A stretch of 8,077 nucleotides of DNA from Bacillota bacterium (GTDB taxonomy: Bacteria > Bacillota > Desulfotomaculia > Desulfotomaculales > JAJYZD01): NCBI GenBank assembly GCA_021800315.1, contig JAJYZD010000172.1, positions 1 through 8,077 on the forward strand, given 5' to 3'. Position numbers and translations under genes: made by a program. Below the pieces are notes generated by a model. It worked only from the letters and a program-made list of their open reading frames with translations, was not told where the DNA came from and searched no databases. Below are positions 5,980 to 8,077 of this stretch, one piece after another. Positions within the stretch are counted from its first letter, which is position 1. Each line of letters opens with the position of its first letter.

Positions 5980-7116
5980 TTGGATTTTGACCTGAGTCCC
6001 GAGCAACAGATGGTTATGGAGACGGTGCGCGAGTTCGCCGATGCCGAGATAGCACCGGTAGCCGGCGAGATGGACCGGGGCCGGTTTCCGGCCGACATTA
6101 TGGCCAGGCTGGCCGAAATGGACCTGATGGGGCTGTGCTTCCCGGAGGAATACGGGGGAGCGGGAGGCGACTACCTGAGTTACTGCCTGGCGGTGGAGGA
6201 GATTACCCGCGTGTGCGCTTCCACCGGGATCACTTTCGAAGCCCACATCTCCCTGGGCTGCATGCCCATCCACCTCTTCGGCAACGAGGAGCAGAAAAAA
6301 CGCTACCTCGTTCCGTTGTGCCGCGGCGAGACCATGGGTTCCTTCGGCCTCACGGAGCCAGGCGCCGGGTCCGACGCGGGAGGAACCCAGACCACCGCGG
6401 TGGTCGACGGCGACTCCTGGGTGATCAACGGTTCCAAGATTTTCATCACCAACGCCAAGTACGCGCGATTCGTGACCATCACCGCGGTGACGGAACGGGG
6501 GCAGGGCACCCGGGGCATCAGCGCCATTATCGTGCCCACCGACGCTCCCGGGTTCACCATCCGGCCCCTGACCGAAAAGATGGGCTGGCACGGTTCCAAC
6601 ACCAACGAACTCTCCTTCGACAACGTGCGGGTGCCGCTGGAAAACCTGGTCGGCAAACGGGGCGAGGGCTTCAAGCAGTTCCTGATCGTCCTGGACGGGG
6701 GTCGCATCGCCGTGGCCGCCATGGGGGTGGGCATAGCCCAGGCCTGTCTCAACGCTTCCCTGACCTACGCGAAAGAAAGGGTGCAGTTCGGCCAGAGCAT
6801 CTCCCGCTTCCAGGCCGTCAGCTTCAAGCTGGCCGACATGGCCACCAACATCGAACTGGCACGGAACCTCTACTACAAGGCGGCCTGGTTGCGGGACCAG
6901 GGTCGTCCCTACAAGAAAGAAGCGGCCATGGCCAAGCTGTTCGCCACCGAGATGGCCACGCGCTCCGCCCTGGAGGCCATCCAGATCCACGGCGGCTACG
7001 GCTGCATGAAGGAGTTTCCGGTGGAGCGGTATTTGCGCGACGCCAAGATTTGCGAGATCGGGGAGGGAACATCCGAAGTGCAACGGCTGCTCATCGCCCG
7101 GCTGCTGGGGTGCTAA
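5980..7116 (+). CDS. Acyl-CoA dehydrogenase
   Basis: A 378-residue FAD-dependent acyl-CoA dehydrogenase that makes the alpha,beta double bond in an acyl-CoA thioester and passes electrons to electron-transfer flavoprotein. All three domains are present: an N-terminal helical domain from FDLSPEQQ, a middle beta domain with the flavin/substrate motif GLTEPGAGSD (G123 onward) and WVINGSKIFITNA, and a C-terminal helical domain with ERVQFGQSISRFQ and QIHGGYG. The catalytic base is E362 in IGEGTSEVQR, the position used by short- and medium-chain enzymes. Length is typical of the butyryl-CoA dehydrogenase group, but the acyl substrate cannot be read from the sequence. I prefer the TTG at 5980, giving the usual opening DFDLSPEQQ; GTG at 5968 would leave no spacer after the ribosome site. 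It is probably first in a unit with the downstream crotonase, under the operator at 5802-5821. Confidence 0.95.
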   Translation: MDFDLSPEQQMVMETVREFADAEIAPVAGEMDRGRFPADIMARLAEMDLMGLCFPEEYGGAGGDYLSYCLAVEEITRVCASTGITFEAHISLGCMPIHLFGNEEQKKRYLVPLCRGETMGSFGLTEPGAGSDAGGTQTTAVVDGDSWVINGSKIFITNAKYARFVTITAVTERGQGTRGISAIIVPTDAPGFTIRPLTEKMGWHGSNTNELSFDNVRVPLENLVGKRGEGFKQFLIVLDGGRIAVAAMGVGIAQACLNASLTYAKERVQFGQSISRFQAVSFKLADMATNIELARNLYYKAAWLRDQGRPYKKEAAMAKLFATEMATRSALEAIQIHGGYGCMKEFPVERYLRDAKICEIGEGTSEVQRLLIARLLGC

Positions 7117-7186
7117 ATCCGCGGGGAAGTATCGGGGGTGTAATGGGCGCCGGACGGGGGACAACTTCGTCAAGGCGGTCGACGTC

Positions 7187-7456
7187 TTGAACCACCGTCG
7201 GAAAAACCTGGCCGAGGCGGCGGCGATCCGGCTCTTGGACCACGGTTCCCATGCCGGGGAGGAGATCGTCGAACATTCCGGTTTGGCCGGACCGGTGGTT
7301 GACCGGTTGCGGGAAGAGTTGACCGCGGCGCAGGAAGTGATCCGGTCGCCGGAGAAAAAGTTATGGTGGATCGGAACCATGAGGGAATGGAGGGAAAAAC
7401 CTTGGACGGCACCGTGTTGCTGGACGTCCGCGGAGACGTGGCAATCGTTACCCTGA
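7187..7456 (+). CDS. Small hypothetical protein, possibly frameshifted
   Basis: I do not recognise this 89-residue ORF. Residues 1 to about 58 look coding: G/C-rich third positions and a helical, charged sequence with NLAEAAAIRLLDHG and GLAGPVVDRLREEL. The last 30 residues are rich in Trp and overlap the crotonase gene, so they look like an out-of-frame tail. The TTG at 7187 has AAGGCGG 8 nt upstream. However, coding-like codons continue upstream in the same frame (DNFVKAVDV, from 7160), where no start codon exists. Adding one G to the G run at 7156-7160 would join this frame to the ATG at 7143, so an indel, real or from sequencing, is possible. The ORF sits between the dehydrogenase and crotonase genes on the same strand and would be co-transcribed with them. 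It may be a genuine small accessory protein, a frameshifted gene, or a remnant. Confidence 0.4.
   Translation: MNHRRKNLAEAAAIRLLDHGSHAGEEIVEHSGLAGPVVDRLREELTAAQEVIRSPEKKLWWIGTMREWREKPWTAPCCWTSAETWQSLP
7389..7394 (+). promoter_or_regulatory. Ribosome binding site deciding the crotonase start
   Basis: GGAGGG lies 7 nt before the TTG at 7402. The competing ATG at 7363 has only GGAG (7351-7354) 8 nt upstream. The stronger site favours the TTG. Confidence 0.5.
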
Positions 7457-8077
7457 ACCGGTCGGAGGCCTTAAACGCCCTGAACGATGACCTGGGCCGG
7501 GAACTGCTTTCCGCCTTACGCGAATGCGGTCGCACTCACGTGCGGGCCGTGGTGCTGACCGGCAGCGGCCGGGCCTTTTGCGCGGGCGGCGATCTCCGGT
7601 TTTTCCGGGGGTTCGCCGCCCAGGATCCGGCCCGGCCCTTCCGGGAACTGGCCGGAGTACTCAACGACATCATCATGGCTCTGCGTTCGCTGGCCAAACC
7701 GGTGATTGCGGCCGTCAACGGCGCGACCGGCGGGGCGGGGGTCAGCCTGGCCTGCGCCTGCGACCTCCGTTTCGCCGCCAGGGGCGCCATATTCCGCCAG
7801 GCCTATACGGCCGCCGGCCTTACCCCGGACGGCGCCTGGACGCTCCTGGTGCCGCTCCTTACCGGCCTGGGCCGGGCCTCCGAGTTGCTGTTCCTGAACC
7901 CGGTGCTGAAAGCGGAGCAGGCCCTGGAGTACGGTCTGGTGAACCGGGTGGTGGAGGACGGCGAGTTGATGGAGCACTGTCTGGGCACGGCCCGGGAGTT
8001 GGCCGCGGGGCCCACGCCGGCCTTTGGCCGGGCCAAGGAGTTGTTCAACCGGGCCCTGTTTTCCGGGCTCTACGCCC
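7402..8077 (+). CDS. Crotonase-family enzyme, PaaG-like (partial)
   Basis: The first 225 residues of an enoyl-CoA hydratase/isomerase superfamily protein; the C-terminus is cut by the window edge. The N-terminal strand VAIVTLNRSEALNALN, the first oxyanion-hole segment AFCAGGDL and the second, NGATGGAGVSLACACDLRFAA, are all present. The two glutamates of true enoyl-CoA hydratase (E144 and E164 of the rat enzyme) are replaced by S115 and Y135. D143 in GLTPDGAW matches the aspartate of PaaG-type isomerases (IPDCGGTW in E. coli PaaG, as I recall). An isomerase or related reaction is therefore more likely than plain hydration. The start is taken as the TTG at 7402 for its ribosome site and because the family's first strand follows at once. 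The ATG at 7363 would add 13 residues. It follows an acyl-CoA dehydrogenase, which fits acyl-CoA degradation. Confidence 0.88.
   Translation, partial: MDGTVLLDVRGDVAIVTLNRSEALNALNDDLGRELLSALRECGRTHVRAVVLTGSGRAFCAGGDLRFFRGFAAQDPARPFRELAGVLNDIIMALRSLAKPVIAAVNGATGGAGVSLACACDLRFAARGAIFRQAYTAAGLTPDGAWTLLVPLLTGLGRASELLFLNPVLKAEQALEYGLVNRVVEDGELMEHCLGTARELAAGPTPAFGRAKELFNRALFSGLYA

Noticed and set aside
5950..7380. Minus-strand open frame of 476 codons opposite the acyl-CoA dehydrogenase gene
   Set aside because: Antisense shadow for the same reason; His/Val/Gly-rich translation without recognisable domains.
1..8077. CRISPR arrays, tRNA or rRNA genes, insertion sequences
   Set aside because: No regularly spaced repeats, no cloverleaf-like or rRNA-like segments, and no transposase or terminal repeats were seen.

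Overview
The window is a high-GC bacterial chromosome segment, most likely from an anaerobic, Gram-positive-type Firmicute of the Desulfotomaculum/Pelotomaculum/Desulforudis kind. This is inference. It rests on strong AGGAGG-like ribosome sites, frequent TTG/GTG starts, sigma-A-type promoters, an AbrB-type regulator, a DUF3786 protein (a family I associate with anaerobes), MinC, and a GalT-like/glycogen synthase pair. No taxonomic marker such as rRNA is present.

Layout. Positions 1-182 hold no gene I can defend. On the minus strand, 183-891 is a two-gene unit: an AbrB/SpoVT-type DNA-binding protein followed, with a 20-nt overlap, by a PIN-domain putative ribonuclease. It looks like a VapBC-style toxin-antitoxin pair, is visibly poorer in GC than its surroundings, and has a clear promoter of its own (TTGTCA-17-TACAAT). 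On the plus strand, 1170-2299 holds a DUF3786 gene and a Nudix ADP-ribose/ADP-sugar pyrophosphatase only 20 nt apart. MinC, a cell-division inhibitor, lies on the minus strand and converges on the Nudix gene so tightly that the stop codons overlap. It most likely starts at a TTG. On the plus strand, 3121-5653 is a GalT-family nucleotidyltransferase overlapping glgA (glycogen synthase) by 8 nt. A rho-independent terminator follows.

After a 326-nt gap a second metabolic unit begins: an acyl-CoA dehydrogenase, a small uncharacterised and perhaps frameshifted ORF, and a PaaG-like crotonase cut by the right edge. In the gap are two long G runs, a candidate promoter whose -10 lies inside a perfect 8+8 inverted repeat (a likely repressor operator), and a 10-bp palindrome.

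How the genes work together. GalT-like plus GlgA point to nucleotide-sugar and glycogen metabolism. GalT carries HSHSQ rather than HPHGQ, and no gal gene is beside it, so a role in ADP-glucose turnover is worth testing. The dehydrogenase and crotonase point to acyl-CoA degradation under a local repressor. The crotonase lacks both canonical hydratase glutamates but keeps an aspartate at the PaaG position, so it is more likely an isomerase-type enzyme than a plain enoyl-CoA hydratase. Nothing here amounts to a clear new defence or mobile system. The points most worth checking are the GalT-GlgA pairing, the operator at 5802-5821, and the crotonase active site.
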